From Leptospira chreensis (GTDB lineage: Bacteria; Spirochaetota; Leptospiria; Leptospirales; Leptospiraceae): a stretch of DNA of 36,601 nucleotides. Position 1 is the stretch's first letter. Each line of letters opens with the position of its first letter. Both the position numbers and the translations under genes were made by a program. The notes beneath the pieces were generated by a model, which saw only the letters and a program-made list of their open reading frames with translations, made no database searches and had not been told where the DNA came from. This document shows positions 24,803 through 31,979 of the stretch, one piece after another. The stretch is from positions 1 through 36,601 of the forward strand of contig NZ_JAFFPS010000038.1 in NCBI RefSeq assembly GCF_016919165.1. Reading direction: 5' to 3'.

Positions 24803-26405
24803 ATGGCCCTGCAGTTACTGTTGGAGTATTGATAAAGTTTTCGTGTGGAGGCGGAGAAGATGTTTGCCATTCGAGTGTTTTTGCACCCCAAGGGTTATCA
24901 GGAGCTTTTTCCCCTCTAAGAATTCCATGAATGATAGTGACAAGTCCTACCACAAATCCGAGACCGATGAGCCAAGAGCCCACAGTAGAGATTTGGTTGA
25001 GGTTTGTGTATTCTGGAAGGTAGTCAAAGTAACGTCTTGGCATTCCCATCGCACCAAGTACGAATTGTGGAAAGAAAGTTACATTGAATCCAGTGAAGAT
25101 AAGCACCCAAGAGATTCTTCCACCGAGGTCAGAAGTCATCCTTCCAAACATTTTTGGGAACCAGTAATAGATACCGCCCATAAGAGCCATAAGAGTTCCA
25201 CCCACCATTACGTAGTGGAAGTGCGCTACCACGAAGTAAGTATCATGGAAATGAACGTCCATACCAGTCGATGCAAGGAAAACCCCTGTCAAACCACCGA
25301 TAGTGAAAAGAAACATAAAACCAAGAGCGAAGAGCATAGGCGCTTCGAAGGTTACGGTTCCGCGATACATCGTAGAAATCCAGTTGAAGAGTTTGATGGC
25401 AGTCGGAACCCCAACAAACATTGTGATGATGGAGAAAATGATACCGGCAAGAGTAGACTGACCGGAAACAAACATATGGTGTCCCCAAACAAGAAAGGAT
25501 ACTGCTGCAATCGCAACTGATGAGTAAGCAATCGCACGGTAACCGAAAATTGTTTTTTTAGAGAACGCAGTGATGAGTTCAGAGATCACGCCCATCGCAG
25601 GAAGGATCATGATATAAACCGCAGGGTGAGAGTAGAACCAGAAGAAGTGTTGGAAAAGAACTGGATCTCCTCCGAGGTCTGGATCAAAGATTCCCACACC
25701 AAGAGTTTTCTCAGCACCAATCAGAAGAAGTGTGATGGCAAGAATTGGTGTCGCAAGGATCTGGATGATGGAAGTGGAATACAAAGCCCAAATCATAAGT
25801 GGGATGCGGTCCATAGTCATACCAGGAGCTCTCAGTTTATGAGTGGTTACGATGAAGTTTAGTCCCGTAAGGATGGAAGAAAAACCCATAGTAAAAGCAC
25901 CCAAAACAAGCAAAATCACTCCGTTAGAAGTCTTTGCCGTAGAGTATGGAGTATAGAATGTCCAACCTGTATCTACTTGATTGAAGATCATGGAAGAAGC
26001 GCCAATCGCAGCCCCTGCAATGAAAATGTAGTAAGAAGCCAAGTTGAGTCTTGGGAAAGCAACGTCTTTCGCACCTAATTGGATAGGAAGAACAAAGTTA
26101 CCAAGAAAAGCAGGAATTCCCGGAATGATTACCATAAATACCATAATGGCACCATGGAAGGTCATGAACTTATTATAAGTGTCCGGCTCCAAAAGTGGTG
26201 TGGCACCAAATTTAGCTAAGTGCAATCGAATTCCTAAAGCAAAGAAACCACCAATTAAGAAAAGGGTGGAAACTGTTGCAAAGTACATAAGACCAATGCG
26301 TTTGTGGTCCAGAGTGGTCATCCAAGACCAGATTCCAGATCCGTGGTTCAGATAATTATGGTCAGTGGAATGACCATGTTCGGATTTTGTATGTGCTGAA
26401 CTCAT
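24789..26405 (-). CDS. ctaD: Cytochrome c oxidase subunit I (A2-type)
   Basis: Catalytic subunit that reduces O2 to water at the heme a3-CuB centre and pumps protons. The 538-residue protein has the expected 12 helices. Ligands are visible: low-spin heme His84 (TFHGAIM) and His397, high-spin heme His395 (VAHFHYVM), and CuB His260, His309 and His310 (WFYSHPAVYI, WGHHMF), with Tyr264 for the His-Tyr cross-link. K-pathway Lys338 (VGVPTAIK) is present. In place of the Glu of A1 oxidases (GHPEVY) there is YSHPAV, the Tyr-Ser pair of the A2 subgroup. AAGGAAGAGAG precedes the ATG. The gene lies 9 bp after subunit II and overlaps subunit III. Confidence 0.96.
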   Translation of the reverse strand: MSSAHTKSEHGHSTDHNYLNHGSGIWSWMTTLDHKRIGLMYFATVSTLFLIGGFFALGIRLHLAKFGATPLLEPDTYNKFMTFHGAIMVFMVIIPGIPAFLGNFVLPIQLGAKDVAFPRLNLASYYIFIAGAAIGASSMIFNQVDTGWTFYTPYSTAKTSNGVILLVLGAFTMGFSSILTGLNFIVTTHKLRAPGMTMDRIPLMIWALYSTSIIQILATPILAITLLLIGAEKTLGVGIFDPDLGGDPVLFQHFFWFYSHPAVYIMILPAMGVISELITAFSKKTIFGYRAIAYSSVAIAAVSFLVWGHHMFVSGQSTLAGIIFSIITMFVGVPTAIKLFNWISTMYRGTVTFEAPMLFALGFMFLFTIGGLTGVFLASTGMDVHFHDTYFVVAHFHYVMVGGTLMALMGGIYYWFPKMFGRMTSDLGGRISWVLIFTGFNVTFFPQFVLGAMGMPRRYFDYLPEYTNLNQISTVGSWLIGLGFVVGLVTIIHGILRGEKAPDNPWGAKTLEWQTSSPPPHENFINTPTVTAGPYDFR

Positions 26406-26414
26406 CTCTCTTCC

Positions 26415-27377
26415 TTATTTAATGGATTTGATATATTCAATTAGGTTGGCAACGTCTTCGTCAGACAATTGGCCTTGGAATACCGGCATTGCTGGCGGAT
26501 ATCCTTCTACGATTTTTGCAGAAGAAACTAGGATGGACTCACGAAGGTAATTTTCATCTGCTTTGGATTGGCTTCCGTCAGCAAACTTTCTACCAGAACC
26601 AAAAAGTCCTTTCATGGTAGGTCCAACAATTCTAGATCCATCGATCGAGTGGCAAGAAGCACAAGCTTTTTGAGCAAATAGTGTTTTACCAAGATCAGCA
26701 GGACTATCTGCACCTTTTTTCTCAGCATGATACCAAGCCGCATATTCCTCAGAAGGAATGGCTTTGATTTTAAGCATCATACCAGAGTGTTTGGTTCCGC
26801 AATATTCTGTACAGAATACAATGTATTCACCCGGTTGTTTTGGTTCGAACCAAAGTTGAGTGAGTTTTCCTGGAACCGCATCTTGTTTAGTTCGGAAAGC
26901 GGGAACATAAAAACTATGAATGACATCTTTAGAAGTAAGGACGAGTTTCGTTGCTTTACCTGCAGGAACGATCATTGGATCGTTTGCAGAGCTATAGAAC
27001 TCTTTTCCATTTGCATAACGGTAGGTCCACGCCCACTGTTCACCAGTTACGTGAATTTCAGTTGCGATATCTTCTGGTGGAATGCGAAGTTTTTCAAAAA
27101 TCACCATACCCCAATAGAAAATCCCCATCATAATCACGAGAGGAATGAAAGACCAAAGAAATTCGGCAAAATTATTGTGAGTAATGTATGCAGATTTTTG
27201 GTCTAAACTTGTACGTTTGAACTTGATCAGGAACCATGTCATTCCACCAATCAAGATGACAAACGAAACAAGGCTTGAAATGATCAGAAACGCATAGAGA
27301 AGATCGACTTCTTTTGCGATTTCAGTCGCCTGAATAGGCATGAACGAGGTCGCTGGAATGAGACTGCTCCAAGACAT
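26415..27377 (-). CDS. ctaC: Cytochrome c oxidase subunit II with fused cytochrome c
   Basis: Electron-entry subunit of a caa3-type oxidase. Of its 320 residues, two helices (about 27-51 and 72-95) anchor a periplasmic cupredoxin domain holding the binuclear CuA site: His154, Cys189, Glu191, Cys193, His197 and Met200 (FCTEYCGTKHSGMM). GEQWAWTYRY is the aromatic strip for electron entry. A class I cytochrome c domain is fused from about 225, with heme motif CASCH (239-243) and axial Met297 (PPAMPVF). The fusion means the enzyme carries its own cytochrome. No cleavable signal sequence is obvious. Its ATG follows the stop of the sco gene directly (TAGATG), so translation is probably coupled. Confidence 0.95.
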   Translation of the reverse strand: MSWSSLIPATSFMPIQATEIAKEVDLLYAFLIISSLVSFVILIGGMTWFLIKFKRTSLDQKSAYITHNNFAEFLWSFIPLVIMMGIFYWGMVIFEKLRIPPEDIATEIHVTGEQWAWTYRYANGKEFYSSANDPMIVPAGKATKLVLTSKDVIHSFYVPAFRTKQDAVPGKLTQLWFEPKQPGEYIVFCTEYCGTKHSGMMLKIKAIPSEEYAAWYHAEKKGADSPADLGKTLFAQKACASCHSIDGSRIVGPTMKGLFGSGRKFADGSQSKADENYLRESILVSSAKIVEGYPPAMPVFQGQLSDEDVANLIEYIKSIK

Positions 27378-28214
27378 CTATGTGACTCCTTGACGGTTGT
27401 TATTTGTTATTTTTCGCCAGTTTATGTATAAAAACGCACCGAGAAGGAGTAAGGTGACCGCCCCCCCGAATTGCATCATCCTGTATGCGTATATCGTATA
27501 TTTATTTTTTCTCGGATCAAATTGAAAGCAAAATAAAGCAAACTTGTCTACAAAACTCCCAATCTTACCAGAAGATGCCTCAAGAAAGGCAAATTTCAAA
27601 TCTCTTGGTTCGAGTTGGATCCCTTGAAAAATCCGTGAGACTTTCCCTTCAGGAGTCAAAACATAAACCCCACTGGCGTGGATATATTGTTTTGCTTCCG
27701 CGTCCCAAGCATACCGAAAGTCCAATTGTTTTGTGAGAGCATCAATGGATTCCTGTGTACCGGTCAAAAGGTGAAGGCCCTGTTCTGCTCCATCCCTACC
27801 ATATTCTTTCAAATAAGCGCCTTTTTTAGGAAACGAAATGGATTCGTTTTCTTTCGGGTCAATGGATACCGCAATGTATTGGTATTCTTTGCCGAGAGTC
27901 CAATCGAGGGCTTTCAGACCTTGGAACACACCGTTAAGGTGGAAGTTACAAAGTGTGGGGCATTTGAAATAAACGGGGGAAAGGAGGATGGGTTTTCCTT
28001 TCGTTAGAAAATCGGAGAAACGAACCGTTTTTCCAGATTCATCACGAAAAGGGATATCGAGATTCAGTGACTTCCCCGTGACGTCGGAAAATCCAATGTT
28101 TTCGAGTTCTTTCGGGAGTTTGTTTTCCCGAGTGAGATTGGAATGTGGATCGTACGCATACACGACCCCAGACCAAAACGACAAACAAAACAAAAGGATA
28201 AGTCTGATATTCAC
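27378..28214 (-). CDS. sco: SCO1/SenC copper chaperone for the oxidase
   Basis: Membrane-bound thioredoxin-fold protein that helps load copper into the CuA site. The 278-residue protein has a signal peptide (about 1-20), the copper-binding Cys85 and Cys89 in SPVYFKCPTLCN and the distal His179 in YIHASGVYVLTPEGKV, which together make the CxxxC...H site. The helix near the C-terminus (about 247-265, MMQFGGAVTLLLLGAFLYI) anchors it; this C-terminal anchor is a variation on the usual N-terminal one. The start is a GTG at 28214-28212. The gene abuts subunit II and follows the 50-residue gene by 18 bp, so it belongs to the oxidase operon. Confidence 0.92.
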   Translation of the reverse strand: MNIRLILLFCLSFWSGVVYAYDPHSNLTRENKLPKELENIGFSDVTGKSLNLDIPFRDESGKTVRFSDFLTKGKPILLSPVYFKCPTLCNFHLNGVFQGLKALDWTLGKEYQYIAVSIDPKENESISFPKKGAYLKEYGRDGAEQGLHLLTGTQESIDALTKQLDFRYAWDAEAKQYIHASGVYVLTPEGKVSRIFQGIQLEPRDLKFAFLEASSGKIGSFVDKFALFCFQFDPRKNKYTIYAYRMMQFGGAVTLLLLGAFLYINWRKITNNNRQGVT

Positions 28215-28232
28215 GAAGGTTTGGTGACTACC

Positions 28233-28385
28233 CTATTTGGACTGAACGCTTTTAGAATCAATTCCTGGGTTTTCCGGAGTACCCGGATGAACAAAGGAAA
28301 TATAAGCGAAGAAAAGAATGTTGAGAACGAGTGTGACAAGGAAAGTCCAATAGCCACCCTTATTGTAAAGGTCTGTGTTTTGCAT
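28233..28385 (-). CDS. 50-residue membrane protein at the head of the oxidase operon
   Basis: A small gene from an ATG at 28385-28383 to a TAG at 28235-28233. The product begins MQNTDLYNKGGYW, has one helix at about residues 13-32 (TFLVTLVLNILFFAYISF) and ends in a polar tail (HPGTPENPGIDSKSVQSK). It is in the same direction as sco and 18 bp before its start, with a plausible promoter upstream. No homologue is recognised. Its size and place suggest a small oxidase subunit or assembly factor, comparable in form to CcoQ/CcoS-type peptides, but no sequence likeness is claimed. Support is the open frame, the membrane helix and the tight position. Confidence 0.65.
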   Translation of the reverse strand: MQNTDLYNKGGYWTFLVTLVLNILFFAYISFVHPGTPENPGIDSKSVQSK

Positions 28386-28402
28386 AAATTTACCTGTTAT
28401 AG

Positions 28403-28432
28403 TCTATACGAAAAACTCCTCTTTTTATCCAA
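28403..28432 (-). promoter_or_regulatory. Candidate promoter of the oxidase operon
   Basis: On the minus strand TTGGAT (28432-28427), an 18-base spacer, then TATAGA (28408-28403), with TATAAC a few bases further as an alternative -10. It lies in the 124-bp gap between the divergent oxidase and heme A synthase operons, about 18 bp before the ATG of the 50-residue gene. Confidence 0.35.
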
Positions 28433-28509
28433 CAATTTTTAAAAGATGCAAGATTAATTTTATTTTCCCCAAACTCAGATCACAAAACCTGGAGGAAACA
28501 GATAGACGT

Positions 28510-29388
28510 ATGACACTCAAACGTTTTTACACCATCCTTTCCGCTATGATCCTTATCAATCTCCTCTACGGACCACTCGTAAGAGCAACAGATTCGGGAC
28601 TCGCATGTCCTGATTGGCCTTTGTGTCATGGGAAGTTTGTACCTGAATTTACATTCCAAATTTTTATGGAAGTGGGACATAGATACTATTCCGGTATTTT
28701 AGGAATCCTAGTTGGAATCGGTTTTGTTTGGATTTTAAAAAATAAAGAGACTCGTTCTCGATTAGGAATTGTTGCAACGTTATCCCTAATTTTCTTAATT
28801 TCACAAGTGATTCTCGGTGGACTCACCGTTACAAAATTACTCCACCCAACAACTGTTAACCTTCACTTACTCAATGCAGTTTTATTATTATCAACTTGCC
28901 TTACAGTTCGATTACTGATCTCTGAACACACTTCTTCTGCATTTCAATGGGAAAGACCTGGCAAATATTTTTTTGTTTTTACTCTCATCGTGGTTTTATA
29001 CCAACTTTTTCTCGGGGGGAAGGTAAGTTCTCACTACGCAGGACTTGCTTGTCCGGACTTCCCTACTTGTTACGGGGAATGGTTTCCCGAGATGAAGGGA
29101 ACTATCCGTTTTCAAATGGAACATAGATTATTTGGGTATTTAGTCACTCTTTCTGTATTATCTCTCTCGGCTTATGGAATCCTTTATTTAAAAAACGGGG
29201 ATGTCAAAAAATCCCTGAAAATCGCGGCTTATCTCGTTTCTTTTCAGATCCTTCTTGGTGCAATGAACGTTTTATACCATCTTCCAAAACTAATCACCGG
29301 ATTACACACGCTAAATGGTGTGCTAGTATTTATGTTTTGTTTTATCGCTGCTTTTTACCATTTTCGGTCTGAGGAAAAAGAGGTTTAA
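28510..29388 (+). CDS. ctaA: Heme A synthase
   Basis: Inner-membrane enzyme that oxidises the C8 methyl of heme O to the formyl group of heme A, the cofactor of the neighbouring oxidase. The 292-residue protein has eight helices in two related halves. Each half repeats a loop with a cysteine pair ([13 protein letters not shown] and [13 protein letters not shown]) and conserved heme histidines ([37 protein letters not shown]). The frame is open upstream to 28375, but the ATG at 28510 matches the family start; GGAGGA is about 14 bases before it, which is rather far. It is divergent from the oxidase operon, and ctaB follows two bases after its stop. Confidence 0.93.
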   Translation: MTLKRFYTILSAMILINLLYGPLVRATDSGLACPDWPLCHGKFVPEFTFQIFMEVGHRYYSGILGILVGIGFVWILKNKETRSRLGIVATLSLIFLISQVILGGLTVTKLLHPTTVNLHLLNAVLLLSTCLTVRLLISEHTSSAFQWERPGKYFFVFTLIVVLYQLFLGGKVSSHYAGLACPDFPTCYGEWFPEMKGTIRFQMEHRLFGYLVTLSVLSLSAYGILYLKNGDVKKSLKIAAYLVSFQILLGAMNVLYHLPKLITGLHTLNGVLVFMFCFIAAFYHFRSEEKEV

Positions 29389-29390
29389 TA

Positions 29391-30245
29391 ATGTTCCGTT
29401 TGTGGAACCAACTCACAAAACCTAGAGTCACAGTGCTCGTTCTTGCCACCGTCCTTCCCGGTATGTACTTAGGAACTACCGGATACCCATCTCTTTGGGA
29501 AATTGGAATTACCTTACTTGGAACTTATCTGATGAGTTCTGCTTCTTTTATTCTCAATCAATACATTGAAAGAGAAAGAGACGCGGTGATGTACAGAACC
29601 AAACAAAGACCGATTCCTTCTGGCGAAATTTCGCCTAGGTTCGCGCTGATTTTGGGAGTGCTCGTTGCCATTTTGTCATTTGGAATTTTAACTTATTACA
29701 TCAACCTACTAACGGCCGTTTGTGCCCTCTCCGCGTTGCTGTTATATGTGTTTTTATATACAATTTGGCTGAAACCAAGAACAGAACAAAACATTGTGAT
29801 TGGTGGGATTTCCGGATGTATTGGCCCGCTCATTGGTTATGCAGCTATGGCAAATAACCTCCCCATTCCTGCTTGGGTTTTGTTTTTAATGATTTTTCTT
29901 TGGACACCGGCCCACTTCTGGGCTCTTGCTATCTTCTTAAAAGATGATTACGAGTTTGCAGGAATTCCTATGATGCCTGTGGTTTCGGGAATCCAAAAAA
30001 CAGTGAACCAAATCTTTCTTTATGCAATTGCTTATTCAACTTCGGTGATTGGATTTTATTTTGCTGATGACCGTATGGGATTACTTTTTTTGATTTCTGC
30101 CATCCTACTCTCCATTGTGATTTTGGTTTTTGCTTACCTCTTGAAACTTTCCCAAGACAAAATCCTGGCGAAACGGTTTTTCTTCTTTAGTATCTTCCAC
30201 TTATTTCTCGTGAGTTTAGCCATCGTCATCGATTCTAAAATCTAG
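29391..30245 (+). CDS. ctaB: Protoheme IX farnesyltransferase (heme O synthase)
   Basis: Membrane UbiA-family enzyme that adds a farnesyl group to protoheme IX to make heme O, the substrate of ctaA. The 284-residue protein has about eight to nine helices. The first prenyl-diphosphate/Mg motif is [20 protein letters not shown] (about residues 56-75), equivalent to the N..D...D..M.RT..RP motif, with Glu at the first acidic position. The second region [18 protein letters not shown] (about 183-200) is the family D-Y...GIPM.P motif. The N-terminal TKPRVT is also typical. It starts two bases after ctaA and is clearly cotranscribed, completing heme A synthesis for the oxidase. Confidence 0.94.
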   Translation: MFRLWNQLTKPRVTVLVLATVLPGMYLGTTGYPSLWEIGITLLGTYLMSSASFILNQYIERERDAVMYRTKQRPIPSGEISPRFALILGVLVAILSFGILTYYINLLTAVCALSALLLYVFLYTIWLKPRTEQNIVIGGISGCIGPLIGYAAMANNLPIPAWVLFLMIFLWTPAHFWALAIFLKDDYEFAGIPMMPVVSGIQKTVNQIFLYAIAYSTSVIGFYFADDRMGLLFLISAILLSIVILVFAYLLKLSQDKILAKRFFFFSIFHLFLVSLAIVIDSKI

Positions 30246-30290
30246 GTTTTTTGATTGATTTGAGTCAAAATTCCTGTTTTTCTTCTGCCC

Positions 30291-30956
30291 ATGAGCATAC
30301 TTACACGTTATTTCTCTAAATCCGATTTGGATGAAATCAAAGCAGCGGTTGGTGTTGCAGAGTCCAAAACCTCGGCAGAAATCGTTCCCTTTTTTGCAGA
30401 ATCTTCCCACCATTATAAAGAATGGGCATGGCTTGGAGCCTTTCTTTTTGGGGGTGTGAGTGGGGCTGTCTTTTATACAGCCGAAAGTTTTTATGGCCCT
30501 CTATGGGAAGGAAAGTCTTTCTTTGCCATTGTATCCGTGTGGCTCGGTGCGATTTTTGGATTTGTCATCACTACAGTTTTCCCAAAAATCAGAATCAGTT
30601 TAGTATCCAGGGGCGCCAAACAATACTTTGTCGACCTGAGAGCCAAAGAAGCTTTTTTAGATGAAGAAGTTTTTAGAACCAAAAACAGAACTGGAATTTT
30701 AATTTATATTTCTTTGTATGAACATTTTGTTCGAGTCCTACCTGACAAAGAAATTGCCAAGGTAGTTCCTAAATCAGAATGGAATGAAGCCGTTCGTTTG
30801 ATTGTGGAAGGAATGAAATCCAAAAAGAAAAAAGAAGGGATTGTTTCTAGTATTCTCTTTTGTGGAGACCTACTCAAAAAATACAATATCCAAAGAGAAA
30901 AAGACGATAAAAATGAAATCTCCAACGAAATTCGTGACGGCGGGAAATTGATGTAA
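30291..30956 (+). CDS. TPM-domain membrane protein, short paralogue
   Basis: A 221-residue protein with a TPM domain (TLP18.3/Psb32/MOLO-1 fold) interrupted by two membrane helices. The domain opens with the family pattern IKAAVGVAESKTSAEIVPFF (about 15-34). Hydrophobic segments lie at about 45-62 and 80-100, and the second half has RTGILIYISLYEHFVRVLPD, the usual IL...L.E..V....D strand. The C-terminus is charged and Lys-rich. The function of the TPM fold is not settled; in some members it acts in membrane-protein repair. Its stop overlaps the start of the next TPM gene (TAATG), so the pair is coupled. In many bacteria such pairs follow lemA; none is seen in this window. Confidence 0.75.
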   Translation: MSILTRYFSKSDLDEIKAAVGVAESKTSAEIVPFFAESSHHYKEWAWLGAFLFGGVSGAVFYTAESFYGPLWEGKSFFAIVSVWLGAIFGFVITTVFPKIRISLVSRGAKQYFVDLRAKEAFLDEEVFRTKNRTGILIYISLYEHFVRVLPDKEIAKVVPKSEWNEAVRLIVEGMKSKKKKEGIVSSILFCGDLLKKYNIQREKDDKNEISNEIRDGGKLM

Positions 30957-31879
30957 TGAAAATTGATAGAAAAATTTCACATTCAAAATTTGTATCGAAT
31001 CTTTATCTTAAGAAAGTATGGTTTCTTGTTTTTCTTTTGTTTTCAACCATCACGGGACTTGTTTCTTATCCGGTTCCCAAACTGGAAAGAAGAGTTATGG
31101 ACCATGCAGGAATTTTATCAGATGCCACAAGAACCCAATTAGAATCCAATCTCAAACAATTTGAAACGGAGACTTCCAATCAAATCGCCGTGTACACAAC
31201 ACCAAGTTTACATGATGAAGTCATAGAAGATGTTGCCATTCAGATTTTTGATGAATGGAAATTGGGACAAAAATCCAAAAACAATGGAATTCTTTTACTC
31301 ATTGCACCTAACGAAAGAAAAATGAGAATTGAAGTAGGCCGTGGTTTAGAGGGAGCTCTCACAGACATCCAAGCCAAACAAATCATTCGTAACGAACTAA
31401 GACCTAGTTTTAAAGCTGGGGATATGGATGGTGGAGTCACGGCGGGAGTGAATGCCATCATGGCTGCCATTCGTGGGGAATACGCACCTTCAGAAGATGA
31501 TGTGGACACAACTGGGGGTGATGCTTCTGAAGAGGTCACCTCAGGAGTGGTTGGTGGACTCGCCACTTTTGGATCTCTATTTGTAGCCGGTTTTGGTGGA
31601 ATCGTTGTTACTATCATAGGAATCCTCTTCCTTTATCCTCTGTTAGTTTTGGCCTTTGGAGGAACTTTCGCTCTGATTCTCGCAATCGTAATTTTCTTTT
31701 TAGTAATATTTTTAAAAAGAGTCTTTGGCCTTGGTAAAGGTGGTGGATCCGGTGGAGGATTTTTCGATGGCGGTGGTTGGTCTAGTGGAAGTGATTCCTG
31801 GTCTTCCAGTGACTCGAGCGATAGTTGGTCTGGTGGTGGCGGTGATTCCGGAGGTGGTGGATCTTCTGGCGATTGGTAG
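30956..31879 (+). CDS. TPM-domain protein with Gly/Ser-rich tail (YgcG-like)
   Basis: A 307-residue exported membrane protein. It has an N-terminal signal or anchor (about 23-40, VWFLVFLLFSTITGLVSY), then a TPM domain at about 50-175 with the family motifs VMDHAGILSDATRTQLES, SNQIAVYTTPSLHDEVIEDV, NNGILLLIAPNERKMRIEVG and LEGALTDIQAKQIIRN. One or two membrane helices follow at about 205-258, and then a tail made almost only of Gly, Ser, Asp and Trp (GGGSGGGFFDGGGWSSGSD and SSDSWSGGGGDSGGGGSSGD), the hallmark of the YgcG subfamily. It is translationally coupled with the TPM gene upstream. The role is unknown; the tail may bind ions or partners in the periplasm. Confidence 0.82.
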   Translation: MKIDRKISHSKFVSNLYLKKVWFLVFLLFSTITGLVSYPVPKLERRVMDHAGILSDATRTQLESNLKQFETETSNQIAVYTTPSLHDEVIEDVAIQIFDEWKLGQKSKNNGILLLIAPNERKMRIEVGRGLEGALTDIQAKQIIRNELRPSFKAGDMDGGVTAGVNAIMAAIRGEYAPSEDDVDTTGGDASEEVTSGVVGGLATFGSLFVAGFGGIVVTIIGILFLYPLLVLAFGGTFALILAIVIFFLVIFLKRVFGLGKGGGSGGGFFDGGGWSSGSDSWSSSDSSDSWSGGGGDSGGGGSSGDW

Positions 31880-31908
31880 GTGGAAAATCTGACTGCCATT
31901 GGACTCAC

Positions 31909-31927
31909 GGGGATTTTTGTGATCCCC
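31909..31927. repeat. Small hairpin after the TPM genes
   Basis: GGGGAT (31909-31914), loop TTTTGTG, ATCCCC (31922-31927). It sits 30 bp after the TPM stop and precedes the longer inverted repeat at 31941-31979. No T-run follows on the plus strand. Confidence 0.4.
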
Positions 31928-31940
31928 AAATGCATCTAAA

Positions 31941-31979
31941 TGAAATCACCTACCGCGAACTTTACGTTAGGTGATTTCA
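31941..31979. repeat. 12-bp perfect inverted repeat at a convergent junction
   Basis: TGAAATCACCTA (31941-31952) and TAGGTGATTTCA (31968-31979) with a 15-base loop. The right arm encodes the last residues and stop of the phosphatase gene on the minus strand. It may end or stabilise both convergent transcripts; on the minus strand it is followed by TTTAG only. Confidence 0.55.

Noticed and set aside
24843..25520. 225-residue frame on the plus strand inside ctaD
   Set aside because: It is fully antisense to the highly conserved oxidase subunit I and has a low-complexity, charged and His/Ser-rich translation typical of a shadow frame.
28375..28509. Longer N-terminus for heme A synthase
   Set aside because: The added residues do not resemble the family, and the region is better explained as the divergent promoter zone and the start of the 50-residue gene.
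31633..31935. Proline-rich open frame on the minus strand
   Set aside because: It is the antisense of the Gly/Ser-rich tail of the TPM protein; GGN codons read as CCN on the other strand.
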